From the NCBI GenBank assembly GCA_003503535.1, contig DOCI01000198.1:1340-16829 (forward strand): a DNA stretch of 15,490 nucleotides, in the 5' to 3' direction. Both the position numbers and the translations under genes were made by a program. The stretch comes from Planctomycetaceae bacterium. Lineage in GTDB: Bacteria > Planctomycetota > Planctomycetia > Planctomycetales > Planctomycetaceae. The notes below the pieces were generated by a model that saw nothing but the letters and a program-made list of their open reading frames with translations, was not told where the DNA came from and did not search any database. Shown here in pieces: positions 1 through 8,878 of the stretch; the first letter of the stretch is position 1, and each line of letters begins with the position of its first letter.

Positions 1-113
1 TTGTTTCAGAAACAATTGACGGCGCTGTGTATGCCTCACTCGTGAGCCCCCAAGGTGAGAAGTTATCTGATACTCCTATTGCCCAAGCCATCCTGACGGT
101 CGGTGAGTTTTGA
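1..113 (+). CDS. C-terminal end of an upstream gene (partial)
   Basis: One frame is open from the window edge (codons from base 3) to a TGA at 111-113 and encodes about 36 residues ending ILTVGEF. The other two forward frames stop within the first 45 bases. The residues are ordinary and polar (VSETIDGAVYASLVSP at the start) with no membrane segment, so a soluble or secreted protein tail is possible. No family can be named. The next gene starts 51 bases later on the same strand, so this gene may belong to the same transcription unit. Confidence 0.45.
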   Translation, partial: VSETIDGAVYASLVSPQGEKLSDTPIAQAILTVGEF

Positions 114-164
114 TGCTGATTCCTCAACTACCCGTGTCGATCACAGTCAGGATTTCAATCCACA

Positions 165-1703
165 ATGCGAGCAAGTGAGTGTCGTGGTTGGTCGTTGCTG
201 AATAATGGACTGCTTGCGTTAGTCATCGCAGTTGCCACTCTTATTCGAGTGTACCACCTAGCAGATATGGGTGTGTCATTTGATGAGAGCTTTACCCTGA
301 GGATGGTCGAGTTCTCATGGCCTGAAATGATGGATCGGATCGTCCTTGAGACTCAACCTCCTTTGTTTTATGCCATGCTTAAAATTTGGTTGAGCATCGT
401 TGGGCATTCCGTTTTGGCTGCTCGATGCCTGACAGTGTTTTGGGGAGTTGCGGGAATTTTATGCCTGTACTTTTTCGTTAAAGAAGGCTATTGGGATCGC
501 GAAGTCTCTCGATCTCAGAATTTTTCTGTGGCAGAAGTCCCTGCGTTGCTCTCGGCACTCTTGCTGGCTTTGAGTCCCATCCATATTTTCTGGACTCAGC
601 AAGTGCGTATGTATTCGCTGCCCATCTGCTTGGCTTTGCTTTCAAATTATCTGCTGATTCGAGCGCTAAGTGAACAATCACGTCCCGTGTTGAAGTGGGG
701 ACTGTTTACCATAACTGCGATCGCTCTGGTGTACTCACACTATTTTGGGCTATTCGTACTGTTTTCTATGTACGTGTATGCGATCGTGCATCAAATACTC
801 AATCAGTCAGGCCAGCCAATTTCCAATCGGGTCTCTGGACCCGTTTTTTCAGCATGTGGAGTCTGGTTCGCCTGGCAACCTTGGCTTCCCTATTTTCTTA
901 CCCAAAGAAATCGGGTCGATCACAACTTCTATTTGCCGGAACTAAGCTGGGATGTGTTGGGACGTTCGATCCATGAAATGTGGGTTTACAAAGGATTTGT
1001 TCCTTCTGCCTCGAATGGTTTGCTTATTGCCCAGGTGGCCTTCTTATTTCTGTTGCTACTTCCTTTGGGCAGAAAACGCGCTGACTTCCTGATATTTTCC
1101 TGTGCTTCAGTCGTTCTGCTCTTGATGTGCAGTATCTCATATTTTTCTCATCCGATCATCACGCCTCGATATCTTCAGTTCGTATGGATTTACATTCTGG
1201 CTGCAATCTCTGTAGTATGCTGTCGCAGTCCTTCCGTTATTAGACCCTTCGCTATTTGCATCTGCGTCGGATCTATGTTTTATGTTTGCCAGCGACATCT
1301 TGCATGGCGAGAAAGAGCGGCTCAGCAAGCAGGTGTTAGAGCGGCGGTCGAACATTTCGATAACTCCCGATTTACCGAAGATAAACTCATCTCTTCGAAT
1401 CCTATGCTATTTACCTCCATCTTGAGCTACACAGAGAATCGACAATATATCTTTAACTATTTGCCTGCTTCCGGTTTCCCATTCTACCAGGGGACTCCGA
1501 TCATGAAAGAGTCCGACTATCTAACTCGGGAAAACATAGCTGAGTTGGCATCAGACACCATCTGGACTCTTGACGCTGATCGAGGCTCGATGGGTCGGGT
1601 CCCGATGCCAGAGACTTGGCAATTGCGGAGTGAAAAAGTTTATCGTGAGTGGTTTGCAACGCTGTACTTGAGAGTTTACATTCGCACTGATGCTGAGGAT
1701 TAA
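165..1703 (+). CDS. GT-C membrane glycosyltransferase (GT39 / PMT_2-like)
   Basis: This is a 512-residue polytopic membrane protein. A hydrophobic helix at about residues 15-32 is followed by an acidic pair, D40-E41 (in VSFDESF), in the first external loop, where GT-C enzymes place their catalytic acid. QPPLFY (64-69) and SPIHIFWTQQVRMYS (137-151) match the conserved first-loop and R-M-Y segments of the PMT_2/ArnT-like family. Further hydrophobic stretches run to about residue 380, and a soluble C-terminal portion follows. Family members transfer a sugar from a polyprenyl-phosphate donor on the outer face of the cytoplasmic membrane; donor and acceptor here are unknown. The ATG at 165 is the first start after an in-frame stop at 117, and no strong ribosome binding site precedes it. 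The EF-hand gene begins 15 bases after its stop, which suggests co-transcription. Confidence 0.85.
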   Translation: MRASECRGWSLLNNGLLALVIAVATLIRVYHLADMGVSFDESFTLRMVEFSWPEMMDRIVLETQPPLFYAMLKIWLSIVGHSVLAARCLTVFWGVAGILCLYFFVKEGYWDREVSRSQNFSVAEVPALLSALLLALSPIHIFWTQQVRMYSLPICLALLSNYLLIRALSEQSRPVLKWGLFTITAIALVYSHYFGLFVLFSMYVYAIVHQILNQSGQPISNRVSGPVFSACGVWFAWQPWLPYFLTQRNRVDHNFYLPELSWDVLGRSIHEMWVYKGFVPSASNGLLIAQVAFLFLLLLPLGRKRADFLIFSCASVVLLLMCSISYFSHPIITPRYLQFVWIYILAAISVVCCRSPSVIRPFAICICVGSMFYVCQRHLAWRERAAQQAGVRAAVEHFDNSRFTEDKLISSNPMLFTSILSYTENRQYIFNYLPASGFPFYQGTPIMKESDYLTRENIAELASDTIWTLDADRGSMGRVPMPETWQLRSEKVYREWFATLYLRVYIRTDAED

Positions 1704-1717
1704 AACAGGAACTGAAA

Positions 1718-4700
1718 ATGATTCGTCATGTTGTCGCATTTTTCGTATTTTTTGTATGGACTCTCGAATTCCATTGCAGTTGTTTCGCTCAGATTGGAAA
1801 TGAACCCCCAAGTAAATTACCCGGATTGATAGACGATCCTAAACACAAAGCCCGCTTCGACAGATTCGATATTAACGGCAGCCAGCATCTTGAACGGGAT
1901 GAATTCCTGAAGCTTGGTCAAGGCCGGAAGCCGGAGACTCTTCAGCGGGATTTCCAGGTTGTTGATTTTGATCAGGACGAACGCATTACTTTTGCTGAAT
2001 TCTTGACGATCCCGTACCTCATTCCGTGGGGGGAACGTGGCAACGTGCCGGACCCTATCGTTGATTGGATGAATACGAAGAAAGCTGAGATAGATAATCA
2101 ATGGGATAAATGGGACAAAGACAATAACGGGACGCTTTCTGAATCTGAGTTCGCCGAATCTAAAATGGATAGCATTCTCAATTATAAAACTTCGCTCACA
2201 TTTGCAGACTGGAATCACGATGGTCAGGACGAAATTACGCGTGAAGACGTAGGGAATTCATTAAATGTTGCCTTTGGCTTCAAGCGCCCCGAAGGGGAAA
2301 GTCTGCGGAAGATGTCTGGCGAGGTCATTGATTGGAGAACATTTCGAGCTCAGGCAGATCCGACTTCGAATGCCATCCTGAAAGAGACCTATTTGCGGGC
2401 GATGAAAGGCCAGGGCCGCGATGATGGGGAAGAACGCTTTAAAGGACTCGACACGGATCAAAACGAGCAAATTGATTTTACAGAGTTTGCTGCATTTTCT
2501 ATGCACTGGCATAACACTTTGGGCGAATTCCTGATTCTGGATAGGAATCAGACAGGATTTATCGAGCAGGAGGAACTCGTTGATCCCCGACTCCCCAGTG
2601 GTCAGCGACCACTCACTCCTTATTTGATTCCAGCATTTGACCAAGACGAGGATCAAAGACTTTCTTACTTGGAGTATCGTATCACTCCGTTGGCGAACCT
2701 GTATGCGAACTGGCAGAATGCGCAAGATCGGGATAACGATGGTCAACTCACCAGGCAGGAATTTCAATTCGCTACAGGGCTTCCTCTTTCCGCTTTAACA
2801 AGCGAATTTTTTACACGCCTCGATCTTAATCAAGATGGTCTACTTCAACACACTGAGTGGTTATTCAATTCGCGACATCCAAAAGTTCTTTTCTCCACTC
2901 TTGACCAAGACAGAAATGAAGAGTTGACATTAGAAGAGTTTTTGCGTGCTCAGGACAGAAGAAAAGAAACTCTCACACGAGACTTTCTGGTCCTTGATTT
3001 CAATCAGAATGGTCAACTCAACTATACAGAATTCCAAACAGCGCTACATCTGTTTCCCATGGAACACAGAGGTTCGCTGCCTGACCCAATCTTGAAGTTG
3101 GTCGATCAACATATGAACGACCTGAGCGAGCAATGGAAACAGTGGGATACAAACCAGGATGGAGAACTATCAATTGAAGAGTTCAACTCTTCAAAAATCC
3201 GCCAACTGAACAACGGCCTCTCGGAATCGAAATTCGAAGAGTGGAACCAGGACGCGATGGGAGGGGTGAGCCTGAAAGATTGCCAACATGTTCTCGAAAT
3301 CGCATTTGGTGTGACTCGGCCAGAAGGAGAACTGTTAAGAAAACCTGATGGGGATGTCGTTGACTGGCGATCATTTCGTGCCATGGCAGATACGAAAAGC
3401 AATACAATCCCTAAAGCACGATACCTTCGTTCGATGAAAAACCAAGGCCGTAAAGATGGTGAAGCACAATTTAGTAAACTCGACCTGAATCAAAATGACG
3501 AGATTGACTTTGATGAATTCGCCGCCCATGCTCCCCATCGTGGTAACCAATTGGCCATCTTTCTGGTGTTGGATACGAATCTGTCTGGTCGACTTGAGTC
3601 TGCCGAACTACTTGAGCCGCGATTGGCTCCCGGACAAAAACCGATGGCCCAATTCCTGCTCCCTGCTTTTGATCTGAATGAAGACAAAGTTCTATCGCTG
3701 GCTGAATTTCGCCTCTCGCCACTGGCAAACCTATTTGCTATTTGGACTTCTGCCACCGATCAAAACAACGATGGAGTACTTTCACTTAAAGAATTCCGAT
3801 TCTCGGAAGGAATCGAGCTCATCGCCTTAACCAGCATGTTTTTTGAGCACCTGGATGTCAACAATGACAATCAACTTCAGCTTTCGGAATGGAAGTTCAA
3901 TTCTCAAAATCCGAAGTTGCGATTCTCCACGCTAGATCAGGACAAGGACGATTTCCTGACAGTCAAAGAATTCATCGCCATTGGAGGACGAACACAGGAA
4001 ACACTTGCACGAGATTTTCGGGTCGCAGACTTTGACAACAGTGGCTCGCTTTCGTTCGCTGAATTTAGCACGCTTCCCTATCTCCCATTGGGATGTCAGC
4101 GAGCTAGTTTACCCGACCCTATTGTCAATCTGGTCGAACAGCATTTCAGTGAATTCACCAAACTTTGGACGCAATGGGATCAGGACAAGAGCGGGACAAT
4201 ATCGAGATCTGAATTCACGAACAGCAAAATGAATCGTCTCGTTGGTGGTTTGGAGATGACGACATTTGATGACTGGAATCAAGACAACGCAGGAGAAATA
4301 TCGAGGGCGGATTGCCGGAACCTGCTTAACATTGCGTATGGCATCACCCGACCGCAGGGAGATTCATTGCGGCGATCCACTGGTGAAGTCATTGACTGGC
4401 GATCATTCCGTTCCATGGCTGACGCTAGCGTAGGAGCTATCTTGGAGGAGGATTATTTAAAGTCAAAGTCTAATCAGGGAATCAAGGATGGTAAGCAACG
4501 GTTTCAAAAACTCGATAAAGACCGGAACCATCAGATTTCTTTTGAAGAATTCGCGGCTGCCGCAGAACATTGGCCCAGCACGCTGGGACAGTTTTTAGTC
4601 TTAGACAGCAATTTGAGCGGTTTTCTTGAATCAGATGAGTTGGCTAATCCGAGATTGCCATCCGGGCAAAAGCCAATGGCTCCCTTTTTGCTCCCTGCCT

Positions 4701-5338
4701 TTGACGAGGCCGGAGATAACAAGCTTTCGTTGACGGAGTATCGTATGACTCCGTTGGCAAATCTGTACGCCATCTGGCAGAATGTCAGCGACCAGAATCA
4801 TGACGGACGTATCAGCGTTAGCGAGTTTAGTTTTATCGAGGCTCCGGCACTCTCTGCATTGACCATGGAATTCTTTCAACGGCTCGATGTTGATAATAGT
4901 AATTACCTCGAATTCTCTGAGTGGGACTTCCCCATCAATCCTGTTAAAGCTCCCCGGAAAATTGTGTTCCAGAAGCAAGACACGGACGAAGATGGTAGAC
5001 TATCTCGAGAAGAAGTTCTGGGGAAATACCGTCCGCAGCCTGGAAAACCGTACAATGTCCGTCTCGAAAATCAACTAGTTAGAATCGAAGAAGCGTTCCG
5101 ACGTGCGGATTTGAATAAGGACTCGACTTTGAGCTTTGCTGAATACGACTCCGGTAACGGCTTGCAGACCATTTCTACAGCGGCCGCTTCCGCAAAAAAT
5201 CGATTTGAACCGATTCTCGGAAATGAAAGTGGAAACAAGGAGTTAGCTGCGAGTCGGGGTTTCTACCTTATTATCGGGTTTAATGTTGTTCTCTTGATCC
5301 TTGTAGTAATCTATCTGCTGCGAAAAAAGAATGCATGA
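1718..5338 (+). CDS. Giant secreted EF-hand protein, three tandem ~345-aa units, C-terminal membrane anchor
   Basis: This is a 1206-residue protein. A signal peptide (about residues 1-24, hydrophobic core VVAFFVFFVWTL, likely cleavage near CFA/Q) exports it. A hydrophobic segment at about 1181-1202 followed by RKKNA anchors it with a short basic tail. Between these I count about 29 EF-hand-like loops, for example DINGSQHLERDE, DKDNNGTLSESE and DTNQDGELSIEE, most with Asp at loop position 1 and Glu at position 12. They fall into three units (about 45-389, 390-733 and 734-1081), each with nine loops in the same order and shared spacers such as (L/V)PDPI, DWR(T/S)FR and TPLANL. Two more loops follow the third unit. 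Calcium binding is the expected property; the role is unknown (scaffold, adhesin or S-layer-like are guesses). AGGA about 9 bases before the ATG supports the start. The next gene overlaps its stop by four bases. Confidence 0.92.
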   Translation: MIRHVVAFFVFFVWTLEFHCSCFAQIGNEPPSKLPGLIDDPKHKARFDRFDINGSQHLERDEFLKLGQGRKPETLQRDFQVVDFDQDERITFAEFLTIPYLIPWGERGNVPDPIVDWMNTKKAEIDNQWDKWDKDNNGTLSESEFAESKMDSILNYKTSLTFADWNHDGQDEITREDVGNSLNVAFGFKRPEGESLRKMSGEVIDWRTFRAQADPTSNAILKETYLRAMKGQGRDDGEERFKGLDTDQNEQIDFTEFAAFSMHWHNTLGEFLILDRNQTGFIEQEELVDPRLPSGQRPLTPYLIPAFDQDEDQRLSYLEYRITPLANLYANWQNAQDRDNDGQLTRQEFQFATGLPLSALTSEFFTRLDLNQDGLLQHTEWLFNSRHPKVLFSTLDQDRNEELTLEEFLRAQDRRKETLTRDFLVLDFNQNGQLNYTEFQTALHLFPMEHRGSLPDPILKLVDQHMNDLSEQWKQWDTNQDGELSIEEFNSSKIRQLNNGLSESKFEEWNQDAMGGVSLKDCQHVLEIAFGVTRPEGELLRKPDGDVVDWRSFRAMADTKSNTIPKARYLRSMKNQGRKDGEAQFSKLDLNQNDEIDFDEFAAHAPHRGNQLAIFLVLDTNLSGRLESAELLEPRLAPGQKPMAQFLLPAFDLNEDKVLSLAEFRLSPLANLFAIWTSATDQNNDGVLSLKEFRFSEGIELIALTSMFFEHLDVNNDNQLQLSEWKFNSQNPKLRFSTLDQDKDDFLTVKEFIAIGGRTQETLARDFRVADFDNSGSLSFAEFSTLPYLPLGCQRASLPDPIVNLVEQHFSEFTKLWTQWDQDKSGTISRSEFTNSKMNRLVGGLEMTTFDDWNQDNAGEISRADCRNLLNIAYGITRPQGDSLRRSTGEVIDWRSFRSMADASVGAILEEDYLKSKSNQGIKDGKQRFQKLDKDRNHQISFEEFAAAAEHWPSTLGQFLVLDSNLSGFLESDELANPRLPSGQKPMAPFLLPAFDEAGDNKLSLTEYRMTPLANLYAIWQNVSDQNHDGRISVSEFSFIEAPALSALTMEFFQRLDVDNSNYLEFSEWDFPINPVKAPRKIVFQKQDTDEDGRLSREEVLGKYRPQPGKPYNVRLENQLVRIEEAFRRADLNKDSTLSFAEYDSGNGLQTISTAAASAKNRFEPILGNESGNKELAASRGFYLIIGFNVVLLILVVIYLLRKKNA

Positions 5339-7263
5339 ACGTCTCCTCAACTGCGATACAAAATCCTTCACCGTTCTCTGTTTCGCGTGATGGGATCACT
5401 TGGTTAGAAGTCCTGATTGTACTCACGATATTCGGCCTCCTGTCGACATTGTGCTGGCCCTATATATTGTCGCTCCGGGAAATGTCACGGGTGAGCAGTT
5501 GTCAGTATAATTTTCGACAACTCGGAAACGCCCTGAATTCCTATCACGACACCTATCAGACGCTTCCCTGTGCTGCCGTGTGGACAACCTCTCAAATGGA
5601 GTCACTGGCGTTACATAAAAGCCGTCGTTTTGACGTATACGCGCAAGCGAATTGGGCCTTAGCCTTATTGCCTTATACGGAAATGGCAAATCTAGCAGAT
5701 CAATTCCATGCCGAGTCGACAATCTGCGATTCACAAAACGAAGTCATCCGCAATATCAGTCATTCGTCGATGGTCTGCCCCAGTGATTCATTCAATAATC
5801 CGGAAAACAACTATACTTTCTACCCGGCAGACACACTTGACGTGGGCTATTCCTTCGCCCGTGGTAATTACGCAATCAACGGTGGTTCCCATTGTTTCGA
5901 CCCGTTCCCAGGTTCGACAGCCTTTCTGGTTGGTGATGGTGCGAGTTTAACGATGAGCCGCGATCCTAAAGAGTTTCGTTATTCAGGAAACGGAATAGCA
6001 GGTATTAACACACATTTTTCCTTTGAAGATTGTACGAACGGTCTCTCAACACTTGTAGCCTTCGACGAAATCCGCGCTGGTATCCACTCGATCGATCCTC
6101 GGGGGGTTTGGGCACTCGGTCAAATCGGAGGGAGCATTACTTGGGCACATGGTGTCAATGGGGATGCATCTGGCCCCAACAATCAGGAACCGCGTTCTGA
6201 TGATATTTTAAACTGTGGGGATCTGCATGAGCTTTTTGGTGCCGAGAAACTTCAGAAACTGGAAATGCCGTGCGTGCATTACATCGACACAAATTTTCAG
6301 GCGACTTCGCGCAGCACCCATGCAGGTGGTGTTAACGTTCTCATGCTGGACGGATCAACTCGATTCATTTCCAACGAGATCGCACCCGGCTTATGGCACG
6401 TGATGCATTCACGGAAAACACCAACTGAAGTTTTGGAGCAAGGCTTAGATCATGAGATGAAAAAAATGGTCGAGGTGAATTCGAAACCTGTCTCTAAACA
6501 ACCACCTCCCAATGCTGTCTCCACTAATATCCAAGAGATTGAGAACTCTCTTGGAATGCGATTTCTAAGAATCCCCGCTGGCTGTTTCCTGATGGGACTT
6601 CCTGATTCAGGAAACAACCATAAATTGCCAGAGGAAGCTCCCGCTCACGAAGTCACAATCACTCATGATTTTTTCCTTGGATGTTATGAGACAACTCAGG
6701 AGCAGTATGCCACTGTCATGCAGCACAACTTAAGTTTTCATAAGGGGGAAAACTTCCCAGTCGAACAGGTAACCTGGCATCAAGCCGTGGAGTTTTGCCG
6801 TAGACTTTCCCAACTTCCGGAAGAGCAAAGTGCGGGACGTAGCTATCGATTGCCGACCGAAGCAGAATGGGAGTATGCATGTCGGGGGGGAAGCAAAGAG
6901 CCTTATAAATGGTCAGTCCAGCGTCGTGAAAATGATCAAACTGGTGCTGCCGCGGGAATTCTTCCAGACCTTCCTGTACAATCCGTGGGGCAGTATTCCC
7001 CAAATGAGTTTGGGCTTTACGACATGCGGGGCAATGTCTGGGAATGGTGCAGTGACTGGTTTCGACGAGACTACTATAGCGTTTCTCCTTCTCTTGATCC
7101 TCAAGGCCCTGCCCACGGATACATCAAAGTCGTCCGCGGCAGTGACTGGACCTTCGTAGGAGAGGGTTGCAAGCTCAGCACTCCAATGATGCCTCCCTGG
7201 GAAAGCGTGCGGTTTGTCGGCTTTCGTGTGGTCTGTGAAAGCACTAAACCAATTAGCAATTAA
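5335..7263 (+). CDS. DUF1559 PulG-like pseudopilin fused to a SUMF1/FGE-type domain
   Basis: This is a 642-residue two-part protein. The N-terminus has a prepilin-type signal, RDG/ITWLEVLIVLTIFGLL (about residues 18-36), with Glu at mature position 5 and a single hydrophobic helix, then SCQYNFRQLGNALNSYHD, typical of DUF1559. The H-X9-DG motif that ends such domains is present (H329, D339-G340). From about residue 404 (NSLGMRF..IPAG) to the end is a formylglycine-generating-enzyme-like fold: YRLPTEAEWEYACRGG, FGLYDMRGNVWEWCSDW, VVRGSDW and VGFRVV. The first of the two redox cysteines of true FGE is replaced (Thr in GSDWTF) and only one later Cys (EGC) could match the second, so sulfatase-activating activity is unlikely; a binding or structural role fits better. 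ATGA overlap with the EF-hand gene points to translational coupling. The protein probably sits in the envelope, anchored by the pilin helix. Confidence 0.9.
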   Translation: MNVSSTAIQNPSPFSVSRDGITWLEVLIVLTIFGLLSTLCWPYILSLREMSRVSSCQYNFRQLGNALNSYHDTYQTLPCAAVWTTSQMESLALHKSRRFDVYAQANWALALLPYTEMANLADQFHAESTICDSQNEVIRNISHSSMVCPSDSFNNPENNYTFYPADTLDVGYSFARGNYAINGGSHCFDPFPGSTAFLVGDGASLTMSRDPKEFRYSGNGIAGINTHFSFEDCTNGLSTLVAFDEIRAGIHSIDPRGVWALGQIGGSITWAHGVNGDASGPNNQEPRSDDILNCGDLHELFGAEKLQKLEMPCVHYIDTNFQATSRSTHAGGVNVLMLDGSTRFISNEIAPGLWHVMHSRKTPTEVLEQGLDHEMKKMVEVNSKPVSKQPPPNAVSTNIQEIENSLGMRFLRIPAGCFLMGLPDSGNNHKLPEEAPAHEVTITHDFFLGCYETTQEQYATVMQHNLSFHKGENFPVEQVTWHQAVEFCRRLSQLPEEQSAGRSYRLPTEAEWEYACRGGSKEPYKWSVQRRENDQTGAAAGILPDLPVQSVGQYSPNEFGLYDMRGNVWEWCSDWFRRDYYSVSPSLDPQGPAHGYIKVVRGSDWTFVGEGCKLSTPMMPPWESVRFVGFRVVCESTKPISN

Positions 7264-7289
7264 TTTCAGGCAATTCAGAAAGCGCTCCC

Positions 7290-8819
7290 TTGCCATCCCA
7301 TAATCCAGTGCGTTCAAAACAAGAGGAAGCTTTGTATCTTGGGCTCCTACTTGCCGCTTTCCTGACTCTTTACGCACCATTCGCTTGGAAGCCGGTTCAT
7401 ATTGACGATGCTAATTTTTTAATGCTCGCGGAGGGTGCGGCTCAAGATCCATGGAGACCGCATAGTATTTCGATCAACTGGTCCGGCATGACCGAACCAG
7501 CATTCGATATTTTATCCAACCCTCCCGGAATCGCCTGGTACCTTGCTCCTGTCCGCAACTCACCAGAATGGGTTCTCCACCTTTGGATGTTACCCTGGTT
7601 GATATTGGCGGGTTGGGGGTGTTGGATGCTGGGAGATGTTTACAACAACGGACATGCTTTTATGTCGATGTTGTTTTTACTGACTTGTCCGGTTGTCGTA
7701 TTGGCGGCGCAGGCACTTACTCCAGACTTGCCACTCTTTGCTTGTATTACGGCAGGCATCGGCGGAATCGTTTCCGAAAAAAAGAATAAAGTCGCATTTG
7801 CATTGTTGGCTGGTTGTGCAGCACTTTTCCGGTACTCTGGAGGGATTGTGATTCCAATTTTGTGCCTGATCGGATGGCGAAAGCACGGTTGGAAGGGAGC
7901 GGCGTTTGGATTGTTGTCGGCCCTTCCGATTGGAATCCTCTGTCTTCATGATCTACATGCTTACGGTAAAATCCACCTCTTTGAAATGCTCTTTGTTCAA
8001 AATGACCCTGACCAGAAAACCTTTTATCGTTCTTTGGGAAATGTTGTCGCCGGAATGGCCATGCTGGGAGGCGCTTGCCTGCTCCCCGTTTCTATCTGGC
8101 GAAAAGAAGCCATTGCTGGGGCGATCATCGGGGCTGGTGTTGGAGTCAATGCCGCATACTTCTCTGGACAAACCGTCGCCGGTGCTATTCCAACGATTCT
8201 GTGCACTGCTGCGGGATGTGGAGCAATTGCTCTCGCTTTCGCTCCCAAAGTGCGTGAAGAGGTCCTCTCCACCTGGACCATTATCGGGACACTTTTCTTT
8301 TTTGTCGTTCGATTTGCAGCAACACGATACTGGTTGGCGTTTCTGCCGGGTATAGGCCTTCTGGCCCTGCGCAATATGCGCGGACACCCATATTGGTTTG
8401 CTTGCGCTTTGACTGTAAACTTCGCATTCTCATGGTTGCTGGCAGTTGACGACTACAAGTTCGCTAATGCACATAAAACGGCAGCTAATAGAGTTGTTTC
8501 CTATGGGACGGGTAACTTCTCGGGACATTGGGGCTGGCAACATTATCTGGAAAAACAGGGATGGGAAGCGATGGAGAAGGGGGCAAAACCAGCAGAGCTT
8601 CATGCGCGTTCGCAAGCTGCTGCTCAGCAAGCACCGGATATATCGTTTCAGTTGGATCTCGTTGAAACGTTCGAGATTGAGGACGACTGGCCCGGTCCCC
8701 GTGTCCACGCCCCTTTCGGGCAGGCCAGTTATCATGCCGGAGGCCATCGTACCTTTGCCCCCTGGACGCTCTCGGATGAACCGTATGATGTCGTTTTTTT
8801 ATATCGCCTTTCAGACTGA
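7290..8819 (+). CDS. GT-C type membrane glycosyltransferase (GT39-like, divergent)
   Basis: This is a 509-residue polytopic membrane protein. After a first helix (about 14-30) comes HIDDANF with acidic pair D39-D40, then SNPPG (76-80) and LTPDLPL (143-149). This series (acidic pair in loop 1, N-P-P, T-P-D) is typical of PMT_2/GT39-like enzymes using polyprenyl-phosphate sugars. It also contains FRYSGG, and hydrophobic helices run to about residue 390, ahead of a soluble tail. The first possible start after an in-frame TAG at 7254 is the TTG at 7290; a GTG at 7308 is an alternative. Neither has a clear ribosome binding site, so the start is uncertain by a few residues. It lies 26 bases after the pseudopilin gene and 59 bases before the UbiA-like gene on the same strand, consistent with an operon. 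Confidence 0.75.
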   Translation: MPSHNPVRSKQEEALYLGLLLAAFLTLYAPFAWKPVHIDDANFLMLAEGAAQDPWRPHSISINWSGMTEPAFDILSNPPGIAWYLAPVRNSPEWVLHLWMLPWLILAGWGCWMLGDVYNNGHAFMSMLFLLTCPVVVLAAQALTPDLPLFACITAGIGGIVSEKKNKVAFALLAGCAALFRYSGGIVIPILCLIGWRKHGWKGAAFGLLSALPIGILCLHDLHAYGKIHLFEMLFVQNDPDQKTFYRSLGNVVAGMAMLGGACLLPVSIWRKEAIAGAIIGAGVGVNAAYFSGQTVAGAIPTILCTAAGCGAIALAFAPKVREEVLSTWTIIGTLFFFVVRFAATRYWLAFLPGIGLLALRNMRGHPYWFACALTVNFAFSWLLAVDDYKFANAHKTAANRVVSYGTGNFSGHWGWQHYLEKQGWEAMEKGAKPAELHARSQAAAQQAPDISFQLDLVETFEIEDDWPGPRVHAPFGQASYHAGGHRTFAPWTLSDEPYDVVFLYRLSD

Positions 8820-8878
8820 TATTTAGATTTAGATCAACTGTAAATTCTCTCGTCCGTAAGAATTTCCAAGGCATTGGA

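Noticed and set aside
2261..4978. Long minus-strand frames inside the EF-hand gene
   Set aside because: They are shadows of a repetitive, Asp/Glu-rich coding sequence and have no start signals or family features.
7906..8387. Overlapping frames on both strands within the second GT-C gene
   Set aside because: The GT-C frame has membrane helices and family motifs throughout; the others are compositional by-products.
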